NCBI RefSeq assembly: GCF_000143415.4
Contig: NW_003314336.1
Coordinates: 99,492 to 163,491, forward strand
Direction: 5' to 3'
From: Selaginella moellendorffii
Lineage: Eukaryota > Streptophyta > Lycopodiopsida > Selaginellales > Selaginellaceae
Length of the DNA: 64,000 nt
How positions within the stretch are numbered: position 1 is the first letter of the stretch; each line of letters begins with the position of its first letter. Positions 11,902 through 22,756 of this stretch are shown here, in pieces. Below the pieces are notes generated by a model. It saw only the letters and a program-made list of their open reading frames with translations. It did not search any database and had not been told where the DNA came from. Position numbers and translations under genes: made by a program.

Positions 11902-11906
11902 AGAAC
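11902..11906 (+). repeat. TSD of Gypsy B (AGAAC), left copy
   Basis: AGAAC precedes the remnant LTR at 11907 and recurs at 31375-31379 next to the other LTR. Deleting everything between with one copy restores the LINE frame. Confidence 0.8.
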
Positions 11907-11951
11907 TGTTGGGGGAAGGAGGGGCGCCTCCCCTAACACTCGCTCAAACAA
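11907..11951 (-). repeat. Gypsy B 3' LTR remnant
   Basis: This 45-bp block (start TGTTGGGGGAAGGAGGGG on the plus strand) matches the start of the LTR at 31190 and then stops matching. The integrase tail reads straight into it, so most of this LTR has been deleted. Confidence 0.7.
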
Positions 11952-12136
11952 GGTGGCATGAACTGCTTGAGTAGAACAAGATTGCCATCCTCGAATGGTT
12001 TGGCAAACCGCTGGTGATCAATGATGGACTTGATCTTCTGCTTGCCTCGAAGGAGATGTTCAGTCATGAATTGTCACTATTCTTCCAAGGCAAGAACCTC
12101 CAAGTCATGTGCATGAAGCTTGTCTTCATCACTAAG

Positions 12137-12481
12137 CTACATCGTTGTTGCGTATCGAAGTGAAAGTGAGAGTGATGGCACTTGAATCTCCATTGGAAGC
12201 ACGGCCTCAGTCCCATAGACAAGGGAGAATGGGGTCACAGAGATGGATGTCTTGAAAAATGTCTGAAAGGCCCACAACACCATAACCAAGTGCTTGTGCC
12301 AACGCCTTGGGTGATCCTCCACAAGATTTGAGATGACTGTCTTCAATATCTTGTTGTTGGACTCCACCTGGCCATTGCACTCAGGATAATAGCTGCTGCT
12401 CTTCACGTGCTTGACCTGCAGCCATTGGAGAAGATCCTGCATCACTTGTCAAAGGAAGCTGCTGCCACGATCAGAAATCAA
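12137..12481 (-). pseudogene. Gypsy B integrase, C-terminal half
   Basis: On the minus strand this reads SDRGSSFL, then a stop, then YYPECNGQVESNN and FSLVYGTEAVLPME, that is the second half of the catalytic core with the conserved Glu in the QVE block. The N-terminal half lies beyond the transposon insertion at 24918-25620. When the TIR transposon is removed with one AATG, the two halves join in frame through FGLP and ISDRG at the usual spacing. Confidence 0.88.
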
Positions 12482-12485
12482 AATG
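12482..12485 (+). repeat. TSD of the TIR transposon (AATG), left copy
   Basis: AATG precedes the inverted end at 12486 and is repeated at 24914-24917. The interrupted integrase gene independently defines the same empty site. Confidence 0.92.
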
Positions 12486-12509
12486 AAGCTCTATTTCGTT
12501 AAAGTGGGA
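12486..12509 (+). repeat. Left terminal inverted repeat
   Basis: 24 bp beginning AAGCTCTATTTCGTTAAAGT are the exact reverse complement of 24890-24913. Farther in, related GTGGGA/CCCACTT blocks recur near both ends, as is common for transposase-binding subterminal repeats. Confidence 0.95.
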
Positions 12510-13145
12510 TTTATTCAGTAAAATGGGACTAGGTACAAATTTTCAAGTATTTGAAAATGACGTGAAATTATATGTTTTTTGTCCAGGGGCTAGACATATC
12601 TGGGGCATGGTGACTAGCGCGGTGACTTTGTGTCCAGACTGAGTCCATCTGGTTGTATAATAAATCTCATTGTCAAGGTGAACAAGCCAAATCTGAAGCT
12701 AAAGAAGAGCGATGGCATGCGCGCACACACTATTTGTTTGTTCATTGAGCGTGTGGTGAGCTTTCCAAGATGAACGTCATTCTTATTAGCCAAACATATA
12801 ACTTAATGGTGAGAACATTTAGATATTATTCAATGTTATCTTTTTCTAACGAATCTAATTGTGAAGGTGTAGCAAGAGGCATTGCTAGTCTGGAGAAGTC
12901 ATTTAACTCATTTGACCCTTAGTGTATTTTCATGAAACTAAATAACATTCATATTATTAAGGAATTTCTCTAGTACCTTTTTTTTACGACATAGAGGCTT
13001 GCATTTCTTTCAAAGGTGATTTAGTAAAAGGCCTGAGGGCACATGCCATTCTATTTCTCAGACCGGTATTAAGATATACTAGTGCAAAGGGAAAAAGGTA
13101 TTTGGTGATCAAGTAAATGGCATGAGGGCACACGCCATTATAAGC
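12510..13145. other. Subterminal region of the TIR transposon
   Basis: No long reading frame. It holds one degenerate palindrome (12711-12734) and a block CAAGGTGAACAAGCC at about 12675 that recurs on the other strand near 13940 and 14070. A further palindrome half-site is at 13030-13050 and a good palindrome at 13116-13139. Confidence 0.6.
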
Positions 13146-14133
13146 CTAAGTGCTAGTGGACACCTTCTTTTTGGTACTCTCAGCGGTACTATCATCCTTC
13201 TCTGGGTCAGTTGTTTTGCTTTGGATTGTTGTCTCTGACGTTACTGGGGCGTTCTCGATAGTTGTTAATGTTGCCGTTTGTTCAGAAAAATGATCACCTG
13301 AAGTATAGTACGGGGAGTTTGGAAGACTTATATATTCTACATCTTCACCTATCTCCTTCTCCGTCTCCTTTTCTGCCTCACTTACAGATTTTGTGCTTGC
13401 CATGAGAACACTCTTCACCCTAAAATATGGAGTTCGTTGTGTTATAAAAGGAAACCAACACACACGCTGCAAGGGAATGATGGTACATAAAGCACGTAAG
13501 CCCACAATATGGGTTTATGTGCCATTAATATGGGCCACACGCCATATTATTAGATTTATCCACGTGTGATTGGTAAATGCATATGTCACATCATCTTTGT
13601 TTTACCTCACACACTATATCAGGCCTAATGAACCATATCACATGTGCGCACATGCTATATATATGGAGAAGTATTATGCAAGGATAGAAAAATTCAATGC
13701 ATGATTGTGGAGAGCAATGGCATGAAGCCACATGCTAAATAACATTTTAGAGAAAGAATTAAAATAGAAACATGCAAACAGTACTGAGTGGACCAAGACT
13801 TAGAAGTGCATAATTGAATGAGGTATTTCTAATAAATATTTCACTCACCTCATATAGGAATGGCTACCACTCTCAAATGGCGTATCGCCTCATGCCATCA
13901 CCTCGCAATTTGTTATAACAATCCAATGAATTCATATTCGGCTTGTTCACCTTGAACTTTAAGTAAGATTTGCTAGAACAACTAAGAATTTATACTTGTT
14001 ATTTGTATCATCTCACCTAGGAATGGCGTAAGGCCACATGCCATCACGCCTCCTCTGATTCAGATTCAGATTGTTCACCTTGAAATAAAATACATTAGAA
14101 ACTTAGTAAAGGAATATTAATGAATCTCACCTT
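13146..14133 (-). pseudogene. Possible 3' exons of the transposase-like gene
   Basis: Minus-strand coding-like pieces are separated by short intron-like spacers that hold palindromes. They include small segments reading GEQAEYEF and GEQSESESEE, each preceded by TTCAAG, and a last Ser/Thr/Glu-rich segment of about 85 codons ending at 13146 (starting MASTKSVSEAEKE). The low-complexity acidic tail could be the C-terminus of the upstream transposase-like protein. The exon limits are guesses and no domain is recognised. Confidence 0.4.
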
Positions 14134-16635
14134 GAACTTGGGTTATGAATGCTCTTGCTGCATCTCTTGCATGGTCTGGCAAGGTGATAGTGGCACTCTG
14201 CTTCCGCATCCAACCATGCACAACATTATCCACCGATATGCTTATGCTGGGATCCCTTGGATTCAGCACCCATCTCTTTTCTAGGCAATCCTTCATATAT
14301 CCGGAACTTAGCTTGAACCACTCCACAGTTACATTGAAGGAGTTAGTTTCTGCGTCCTCCTCTGCATCAGTGATGCAGCGCCCCACCCATATCATTTGTT
14401 TTTTATTACTGGGTCTGACAAGCACGACCATTCCTTTGCAGACCTGTACTGGATTGAATGTTGAATCCGGCTTCTTGTTCCTCGGCCCACAATAGTGATC
14501 CTCAACATCGTTATCTGTCACTGCATTTCCAGAGGATATTGTTCCGCTACTATCTGGTGCTCTGGGTTCTGGCCAAAAGGACTCTTCCAATTCTTCATAT
14601 ACAACCGGCCCATTTTGGATAGCAAATATAATCTTCTCCCAGTATTCTAGCAAAGGCTTGCACCTCTTAAAATAGGATTCTCCACCAAACACCAACCCCC
14701 TCTTCCAGAAGGCAATATGCTATCTAATCCCGGCCACTATACTTTCCTGGTCTTTGAGTCCATCCGGGTGCATCGGCCGTGGGGAACCCTGAGGAATCAT
14801 AGGTTCCCTAGTTATGGGATCTCTCTTGAAGAGTTCAATGCCGTCCACTGGCAGCCACACTGTATCCCATTCTCTCATCTTGTACCTCATCACTGGAGCA
14901 CCGTCACGCATGCTGAAATGAAACTGAAGAGGCTTGGAGTGGCCAATCAGCGTTTCGAATCCGTCCCTGATGTAGCCTCTTACAAACCCCTTAAAGTCTG
15001 GAACCTATGTCACAAGTGCAGCTTCAATAGTGCCTTTGATGCAATTTTGGAATTCATTGTAGAGTTGTGGGAGGGTGAGGACATTGGATCGCCGGAGGGA
15101 CTCTGCCAGGTGGACCCATAGAGGTACAAAGAAGTTCCCATAGTTCTGGGCACCATGCCCATGAGCGATTATGCCAAACAGAGACACAGGCAGCTGCATG
15201 GATGAAGAGATTGCCTTGGGGGCAGGATTGAGTCGAGGTAAGCACGTCTTTTTCTGGTCCATTTTGTCGTGGATGATGCAGAGGTAAGACTCAGGTCTCT
15301 CCATGGAGAGAATCCTGTTATGATAATATGTAGTCCTATAGCTTCTCTGCTCGATGTTGTGGTCGAGTCGCCTTCTAACCAACGTCTCTCGCTCTTGAGT
15401 GCTGCAAGAATTCTTCGACAAAGCCATTTTGATAGCAGTGCACTCGTCACACTTTGAAAAGCTGGAGTACTTTCCTATACTCACATCCCTGAACCTGTTG
15501 CTCCACAATCTACTAAATCTAGATTGGCACAGCTTCTTGTAGCCATTACTCTGGAGTTCCCGATTCACATCTTCCAATATGGCCCCCTTGGTATACATGG
15601 AAGGGAGAACTCGTTGGGTGTCTCGTGTTCCATCTTCCAAGAGGCAGGTTTTATGTGGTTGCTGCTCGCTACATGTCTTGACAAACCTCTTGAAGATTGC
15701 CTCTCCATATACAACATGACCCTTGGTTTTGTGCGTACCGTCGCTCCCATGGACTGCCTGTTGAACCTTTTGTTCCTCGAACTCAGTTTTGATTCTGTAG
15801 AATGTGGTTCGAGGGACTCCATAAATGATTCTCCATGCCTTCATGCAGACCAAACCCCTCTGGAAGACCATGCCCCCCACCTGATGTTCTGAAGCATCAA
15901 CAGATGACCGTAATGCCTCATACACAAAATTGCGAGCTGCCTTCCAGGACAATATCTTGTATCTTGCTCTCTCCTCTTCAATAGCATCCCAATCAGCATG
16001 TTGACAGCACCTCCTTTTGCAACAAGCAACTGTCGAGACCATTTGAACCTCCATCGCCATTTTCTGCCTTTTCGGTTCGTTGCTCAGATCCCTTTGGCTG
16101 CGCTTTAGGAAGGTGTACTTTCTTTTCCCATGAAGAGATGTTCTGTCATAAGTTGTAGTGGTGTTTGATTGTGAATCCTTCACATTCTCAAACACTAAGT
16201 GCCTCAATTTCCACCGCACAATGCTTCCAATAGTCAGACTATTTTCTTCTGTGTCAACAACCTCTAAAATCGCAACTCCAATATCATCCCAGCCCAATTC
16301 TTGATTAGCAACCGCATCTCTTGGATCGACAACTGTGGCTAAGCCCTCAGCTACCACCTCCCCCTCGGGGTTGTTTAGAAACACCTTTGCCTGAATCCAT
16401 GTAGCACGGTTCTTAAGATCCACGGAGGGAACATGCATCGCACTTGCACTGTCTTCAACATCTGCTTTCTTCTGAAGATTTTTCAAGGCAACAACAACAT
16501 TTACCACAACGACCATCTCTCCTCATTCAATAGCGACCACATTCCCATCGAAGACAGTCTCTACTGATACAGCAGCATTGCTTTCCCCAAGCCTTTGACA
16601 GTGTATAACAAAGTTCCGATCCATAGACACAAGGG

Positions 16636-16640
16636 TCCCT
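16636..16640 (+). repeat. TSD of TRIM-1 (TCCCT), left copy
   Basis: TCCCT precedes the LTR and recurs at 17234-17238. Removing the TRIM with one copy restores the transposase-like reading frame through ...RVAKGTLVS. Confidence 0.95.
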
Positions 16641-17233
16641 TGTAAGCAACCAAAGGGAACGACTTGAGAGACGATCCATGGGGTTCAAATATAGAGGGAA
16701 AGGGCCCATGAATAAGAGTGCACCCCCTTTTCCAATCGGTTAAGGGTCTTGGGATATTTGGGGTTAAGCGTCCTTGGGTTTGAATAGTACTGGGCTGGGT
16801 GACCTCCCGGGAAGTCCAAACTCAGGAGCTTACATTTGGTATCAGAGGGGTCTCGGGTCCAACTCTGTTGGTTGGCTATGGGAATCACACCACATGTTGA
16901 TTGACATCTGGCTGGTCCAGTTTGCTCCCGCTGGGCTCGACCCGAGGGGTAGGGTGTCAAGAGAGCGAGGCTCTCGGGAGAGCTGCGGCTCTCAGCTTCC
17001 GTTCACGAGGGCGTGAACTTGCAGGGAAGCGTGGTGGATTGTAAGCAACCAAAGGGAACGACTTGAGAGACGATCCATGGGGTTCAAATATAGAGGGAAA
17101 GGGCCCATGAATAAGAGTGCACCCCCTTTTCCAATCGGTTAAGGGTCTTGGGATATTTGGGGTTAAGCGTCCTTGGGTTTGAATAGTACTGGGCTGGGTG
17201 ACCTCCCGGAAAGTCCAAACTCAGGAGCTTATA
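16641..17233 (+). mobile_element. TRIM-1: miniature LTR retrotransposon
   Basis: 593 bp with two 194-bp LTRs (16641-16834 and 17040-17233) that differ at about two positions. A tRNA-Met primer site (TGGTATCAGAG) is at 16837, and a purine-rich GGGAAGCGTGGTGG tract lies before the second LTR. The roughly 205-bp interior codes for nothing. It has the structure of a terminal-repeat retrotransposon in miniature, mobilised in trans. It sits in an exon of the transposase-like gene and is the youngest insertion here by LTR identity. Confidence 0.95.
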
Positions 17234-17674
17234 TCCCTTTTGCAACTCTCTTCCCACCATTCAAAATGTAGACCTTTTCCCCAACCCTGAAGGCTATTCT
17301 GAAAGTGCAGAAAAGAAGTTAAGACCATACAAAAAATGATTGGAGAATGGCCTAAATCATAACATACCAAACAACCTCAATAATATGAGGCCACATGCCA
17401 TTATTCAAACATGCTATTGACACCCACATGAAATTTCGCATTCACAAAATTGGCATGAGGCCTCATGCCATCTTGATATACACACAGCTGCAGGCAAGTA
17501 AAAACATACATGACAATACGCTAGCCATGAAATTGCAAGGGCCCAAGATGGCATGTGGCCTCATGCCATTTCTAAATGTGGTCCTAAGCCATTCCATGGT
17601 GAACATACCAGGAAGCACAAGTGCCGAATATCAAGAGGAAGCGGTAGCCACACCAAAGATAGTGCCGCTCGCAA

Positions 17675-17800
17675 CACCGCAACTACTCGTAGCGCCGCTC
17701 GCAACACCGCAACTGCTCGTAGTGCCGCTCACACAAACTGCCACTCGCATAAACTGCCGCTCGCAATGACGCTCGCAATGCCGCAACCGCTCGTAGACGC
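17675..17800. repeat. Small GC-rich minisatellite
   Basis: An approximately 30-36-bp unit built on GCCGCTCGCAACACCGCAAC and CTCGTAG is repeated about three times with variation. Confidence 0.75.
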
Positions 17801-18592
17801 ATAAACCACAGCTCACAACGCCGCTTACATAAGCAGCGCTCACTGCGCTCAGCGGAACCAAGAATACGGCGCACAAAAATGATAGACCTAGGAATGAGTT
17901 CGAGAATTCAAAAATAACACACGCTTGAACGTCACATCAAATCCTCTGACAAACTAGATCTTATGATTCCTCTGACAAATTTCAAACTGAGTAGCTTCTA
18001 GACTTTGCTGTCGGAGGTTGAACTTTGTCACATCATGTCCTTGCCTCGATCCAGCTGTGCCATGTCAGTGATTCAAACTTTGCCATGCCATGTCAGCAAT
18101 CCGCGCCAAGATTATTCGCCGTGTAAAGGAATAATTATACTGTGTATGTACGTCCATTTATGGCAATATAAGGCCACACGCCATTCAAAGAATAATGCTA
18201 ATCGAGCATTTTTTGGTGCATTTTTGGGTTCAAAATTGCATGAGCCCACACGCTATAAAGTTTACCTGTACCAAAAATAGAAACAGCTTTATTTACTTGG
18301 GAATTTAAGTGGTTGAGGCATTTTTAAACTTACAAACACATGCCCTACTTACATTCCTTTGGTTGCTTAAAATTCAAAAATATTATAAACCTTTCTTTTT
18401 GCATTTTCAATGTTTTCAATTATGGTTTTTGATTTTCGCAGGACCAGCCTAGTAATCTATTTGCATCCCGTCATGTTTATAGCTAGCTTTCGTTTGTCCC
18501 CTTCGCTAGCCTGAGATACATCTGCTCGGCATCTGCCTCTTACAGCATTTGCCCAGAAAGGGCATCTTTCTTCACGCAGCATTTGCCACATG

Positions 18593-18610
18593 TTTAGGGT
18601 TTAGGGTTTA
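18593..18610 (+). repeat. Telomere-type repeat, 2.5 units
   Basis: TTTAGGGTTTAGGGTTTA, the plant telomere unit, inside the TIR transposon. It is short enough to be chance or a telobox-like promoter element. Confidence 0.6.
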
Positions 18611-18779
18611 GCAATTCAGTAGCTTGATAAACATGCAAATACAGAACTTGATATACCATTCTTTATTTAGCTGAACATCTGGCATTTTTGGAAATACAAG
18701 ATGCTTTGGAATATCCAATCATGCATGGTATAAATATAGCGAGGGTATTAAATGATATCCCAATCATGATCTTTCTTTT

Positions 18780-18907
18780 GGATTTCGCGTGCATGCAGTC
18801 CGAGGAATGATGACGTTGCGGATTTCTTTTGGATTTCACGTGCATGCATGCACGCGGCGATCTAGAAATTAATGGTGGCGCCCAAGTCCGAGGAATGATG
18901 ACGTTGC
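18780..18907. repeat. Tandem duplication of about 60 bp
   Basis: A block ending GTCCGAGGAATGATGACGTT occurs twice, preceded each time by TTTTGGATTTC and GTGCATGCA. The second copy has about 40 extra bases between the two parts. Confidence 0.7.
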
Positions 18908-19314
18908 GGGATTACCAACCGTCGTGACATTTCACGCGTGTGAGGTTAGGTTTTGCATTTTGCTTCGTACTCGCGCTCGCATCGCGCTCCCACTCGCGAT
19001 CACGCTCACATTCGCGCTCATCTACCTTTTCTACAGGTTTCTCGTGTGCATCGGCGTCCACTCGCGCTTGCATCACACTCGCACTCGCATCGCGCTCGTG
19101 TGCATCGGCATCCATTTCAAGACACACCTAGTTTGTAACTTCGCCGCCAACTCCGCCACCCACACGCAGCCCACTTGGCGTCCCGGGAGATTTCAGCGCC
19201 ACTCTCCAACTGTAAGTGGTAGAGTAGCCTTGCTGCTACGATCCGCTGCACACACAGTGCACATTCGCCAGCGAGTCCAGCCTCGATTGTCACGCCTCCA
19301 TTCGGCTTCAAATG

Positions 19315-19553
19315 GTAAGTCTTTTAGGCCAAGTAGAAAATGGCATGAGGCCACATGCCATTCAGTAGCAACATTGGCATGCACCGATTGGGCTATCGAG
19401 TGCAGTTCGGTTACAGATGGCGTGTAGCCTCACGCCATCTTAGGATGCAGCCTCAAGACATCTGATGCAGTGGTGAATGGCGTGTGGCCTCACATTATTT
19501 CCAGCTGCTAACTTTTCATCTATCAGCTCTAATTGTTGTGCATTTCTGAATAG
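19315..19553 (+). other. First intron of the cargo gene, with three palindromes
   Basis: The donor GTAAGT directly follows an ATG, and the acceptor is CTGAATAG before GCGAGG. The 239-bp intron holds palindromes at 19337, 19415 and 19475. Placing the start codon at 19312 is inferred because it is in frame and the exon ends right after it. Confidence 0.6.
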
Positions 19554-20223
19554 GCGAGGAATTGCGTTCTTCTTCCAGCCATTGTTAATGTGGATGCAGA
19601 GAAGGGGGAGGAGCTCACCAGTTGGACTTTTGGGATGGAAGGCGAGGATCTGAGGCTATACAACACAGATAGTGGGAGAAAAGAATGCATGGGGATCCTC
19701 ATCCAAGTGACAGACACTCCATGCAGTTCCATGCAAGAATATGGACGGGCACTTGTGGTAGAGACAGCGTCCGCCTTCAAGATCCACCTTGCACATCCTA
19801 GCGGCTTCCCGGAGGGGGGCAGCGGCTATGAGGAATTCCTAGAGGGAGCTAGGGAGAGGTTGTCCAGGAGGCCCACAATTTCAAAGACGCTGCGGGTCTA
19901 TGAAGATCACATGGAATCCACGAACCTCACCTACGGCGATGTTCAAAAACTATATTCCAACATTGAGCCATTGAGAGTGCCTCCAGTTCGCGAAGCGAAG
20001 GGGAAGGGGGTCGATCTGGAAACTACCCCGAAGCAGAAAAGGGTGGTCAAGCTCAAGTCGACGTCCGACTCTCCTGCTCCAAAAAAGAAGCTACTCGGTG
20101 ATGCCATTGCCTCAGGTTCGAACACTACACCCACCAAAAAGAAGAGCCGCAAAGAGCAGAAAGAGCAAGAAGAGGCAGCAAAAATCGTCGCAGGTAATAG
20201 TACTTGTTACTATTCCAAGAAAG

Positions 20224-20560
20224 TATATACAATTAACGTGAGCCATATCGACATCCAAAGAAAATACAACCACAGGCTAGTATCTGATGAGTGGGTGGAG
20301 AAACTGAAGCAGAAGATGCTGGCAAGTCCAGTAACACCTGACATCGCAGACGTGATCCCCTACTACCGAACAATGAAGGGCGAGACAAGGTTTCCAGACT
20401 TGATCAATAGGAAGGTGTTGGACGATCAGAACATCCGGTTCTATGCCGTCTTCGGGTAGCATTCTAGCTTGGCGATGCAAGAGATAGTTGTGGATATTAT
20501 GGTGGGCGAGGAGGTGAAGAAAGTCTTCAAGACAAGAGTTGCCCGCCTGATAAAAGGCAA
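20224..20560 (+). other. ParB-like segment in the cargo gene
   Basis: YTINVSHIDIQRKYNHR is followed by a helix with VEKLKQKM, then RFYAVFG-stop-HSSLAMQEIV. In ParB/sulfiredoxin-fold domains a beta strand leads into G-x-H-R and a helix beginning with a small residue. Here the order fits with Ser for Arg and a TAG in place of what was probably CAG (Gln). The assignment rests on motif pattern only. Confidence 0.45.
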
Positions 20561-20732
20561 CTCGCCCCTCCGATCTATCATATACATCTCCCACGCACAG
20601 AATGTCAAGCAAGAAACGTGCTACAAATCGGGTCTGCACGAGACATTGGCACGAACACGGAAGCTCTGGGTTCAACTGAAGAAGCCACAAAAACCAGGAC
20701 AAGGACGTGCACTAGCAACTAGCGCCTGGCAG

Positions 20733-20786
20733 GTAAGCCTCGTTGCATGTGGCATAGCATGTGGCCTCATGCCATTTCCATTGCAG
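20733..20786 (+). other. 54-bp intron made largely of a palindrome
   Basis: GTAAGC...TTGCAG, phase 0, with the palindrome at 20751-20776 ending ten bases before the acceptor AG ends. Both splice signals are good. Confidence 0.75.
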
Positions 20787-21660
20787 GAATTCTTGAGTCT
20801 TCTCTCGAAAACACTGGGGGTCAATGACACACTCAACATCCATAACATTCTACTCGCGACAAAAGTTGTTTTTGACAAATGGGTAGATATGCTGAGGAGG
20901 TACCATGACAGGGAGTTGCTAAACTCAATGGGTGTGGAGGACGGCCGGAAGCCCAATGATTTGAAGCTCAATGCCTTGCGTTTCTCGCGGTCTCTAGACG
21001 ACGACGACCTTCTGACAGTGGCTAATGCTCTTCTACGTGGTGAGGTAGTCTTCAACAAGACCAAAATGACTCCCGGCCATATTGTGACATACGAGGACTT
21101 GTGCACGACTCTGAGAGCTCGTGCGCTATTGAAGGATTGGATCTTCGAGCAAGTGGCCGTGGAGAGGGTGAGCATCGACACCACGCAAGAGATGATGGAA
21201 GCGCTGGAGTTGTCAAATGAAGACATCGACGAGTACGTGAAGGGGGCCCCCAAGTTCATCGATCTGCTACGGGATGCTACGAAAAGTAAAGCTAAGAAGT
21301 TGGATCAGTATCCAAATTTCATTAAGAGGGATGTCGACCGCCGGCTTCAGAAACAGCTCGACCCCGCAGCAGAGGCCTATCGAGAACCTTACCGGGTATA
21401 CGTGACGGCTAAGGAGCTTTCGAATCCAAAGAAAGCTCCAGGTGCAGCATGGGAAATGCTCAGCTGGGTCTTCAACGCAATAGCGGGTGACTCCAAGGGC
21501 AAATGCGTTGTCGAGTACAACTGCGGCGGACTATTCTTTTGAGCCGCACTACTCAAGGGTGTCCCGTGTGTTGCGGTGACAAACTCCATTGAAGAGGTGA
21601 CTTCAATGGAGCATATAATTACAGTTGCCAAAGAAAAACAGTATCTTCTCTGCGAACCTG

Positions 21661-21710
21661 GTGAGTACACACTTTAAGTTTAAATGTTATCTCACAAGCT
21701 CTGTATGCAG
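21661..21710 (+). other. 50-bp intron without palindrome
   Basis: GTGAGT...TATGCAG, phase 1. It serves as a contrast to the four palindrome-filled introns of the same gene. Confidence 0.7.
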
Positions 21711-21797
21711 GAGCGTGGCCACCCCCAGATGCTGAAACGGCGTTAACAACTACTATTGAAGATACCCATGTTGGGCCGAGCTCACAACCTGCACAAG

Positions 21798-21835
21798 GTA
21801 AGGTCACGTGAGGCCTCATGCCATTTTGATTATAG
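21798..21835 (+). other. 38-bp intron consisting almost only of a palindrome
   Basis: GTAAGG...GATTATAG, phase 1. Without removal the frame hits a TGA within eight codons; with removal the two flanking exons read on in frame. The palindrome covers 21801-21825. Confidence 0.75.
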
Positions 21836-21925
21836 ATTGTTGTGAATATTCAGACACGAGGACTGAAAAGCGCACTGGTGGCGCATCGAAGAAGGACAAA
21901 CAAACAAGCAATAGGAAAAAAGGAG

Positions 21926-21974
21926 GTACAAATTATATTTGCAATGGCGTGTGGTCTCATGCCATTCCTTGCAG
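21926..21974 (+). other. 49-bp intron with palindrome
   Basis: GTACAA...CCTTGCAG, phase 1; palindrome at 21941-21967, seven bases before the intron end. Confidence 0.7.
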
Positions 21975-22118
21975 GAGACACTTCTTCAAAGGCAAAATAG
22001 GCAAGCACCAGCCAAGCTCAAACTGACAGTGGTCATAAAAAGCGAAAGCACGTTGGACAGTCGTCGGGATCAGAGGTGTTTGATTCGAAAAGGAAGAAGG
22101 GCAACGAAAAGATGATAG

Positions 22119-22165
22119 GTAATGCCTCGTGGTTATGGCGTGTGTGCTCATGCCATTCATTGCAG
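22119..22165 (+). other. 47-bp intron with palindrome
   Basis: GTAATG...CATTGCAG, phase 1; palindrome at 22133-22158, seven bases before the intron end. Confidence 0.7.
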
Positions 22166-22756
22166 ATCAAGGGCTGAGTGAAAGCAGCCAGTCACCACCT
22201 CCTGACTCAGATTCCTATGGCGGACTCCCCTTCCCCAATCTCAATGGAGAGGTACAATGGATGAGGGATTCTTTTCAAGTAAGGGCCACGTTTTTCTCAT
22301 CTCGTCGTCTTCGAAGGGTGCAAGAACGTGCAGAAACCATGCTAAGACAGGGTGAGGATACGGTCCTAGGTCACGCACTAAAACAGGCTATGGATGTCTT
22401 GTATTTTGAGATGGAGACTCGGCCAGATGATTTTCCCAAGATGGTCCTGGAAGAACAAGCCATCCAGCCTGAGCAGCCTATGGAAGAAATGCAGGAGGGG
22501 GATGAGGAGCCAGAGAAAGATAATGAGCAGGAAGAGCAGAAGGATGAAGAGGAGGACAAAGAAGAGGAGGACGAAGAGGACTTGGATGGTCCTCACAATG
22601 GTGATGATCACAATAACGACGACGACGATGATGACGACGATGGCCAGCCTAAGGTGGCCAAAGAGCAGCGGAGGAAGGTCATACAAGACAAACCATCAGG
22701 TAAATAATAGTACATCCATTCCTAACCTTTTACCATTTCTAACATTGTCCATGTAG

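Larger units (their letters stand above)
14117..17320 (-). pseudogene. Transposase-like protein (DUF7869-like), interrupted by a TRIM
   Basis: The minus-strand frame runs from about 17310 to 14117 once TRIM-1 is removed. The N-terminal part has two VAKG/VAEG modules like those found in plant En/Spm-type transposase accessory domains (VYILNGGKRVAKGTLVS and VFLNNPEGEVVAEGLATV). A Cys-rich start of the main domain (CCKRRCC) and a helix-rich part with VPRTTFYRI follow. Then come FSKCDECTAIK and IIHDKMDQKKTCLP, the layout of the widespread DUF7869-type proteins, probably an RNase-H-fold nuclease. A tail VFGGESYFKRC follows. In-frame stops at 16523-16525 (TGA), 15005-15007 (TAG) and 14720-14722 (TAG) kill it. 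I saw no start Met upstream of 17310; an intron acceptor is likely there. Confidence 0.7.
17239..18950. other. Divergent intergenic region of the TIR transposon
   Basis: This lies between the 5' ends of the minus-strand transposase-like gene and the plus-strand gene and so probably holds both promoters. It carries five palindromes (17381 to 18256), a GC-rich minisatellite at about 17675-17800, a short telomere-type TTTAGGG run at 18593-18610 and a duplicated block around 18780-18905. No convincing gene is seen. Confidence 0.6.

Noticed and set aside
17631-17876. Arg/Cys-rich minus-strand frames
   Set aside because: They cross a GC-rich minisatellite and have no domain; the composition explains the open frame.
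18593-18610. Telomere-type repeat as an interstitial telomere scar
   Set aside because: Only two and a half units; too short to exclude chance or a promoter telobox.
18912-19427. 167-codon plus-strand and Arg/His-rich nearby frames as an upstream gene
   Set aside because: They arise from CGCGCTCGCATCGCGCTC-type simple sequence, and they cross the GTAAGT donor used by the cargo gene.
22371-22686. Minus-strand frames opposite the acidic block of the cargo gene
   Set aside because: They are the Ser/Leu/Val-rich shadow of GAG/GAT-rich coding sequence on the plus strand.
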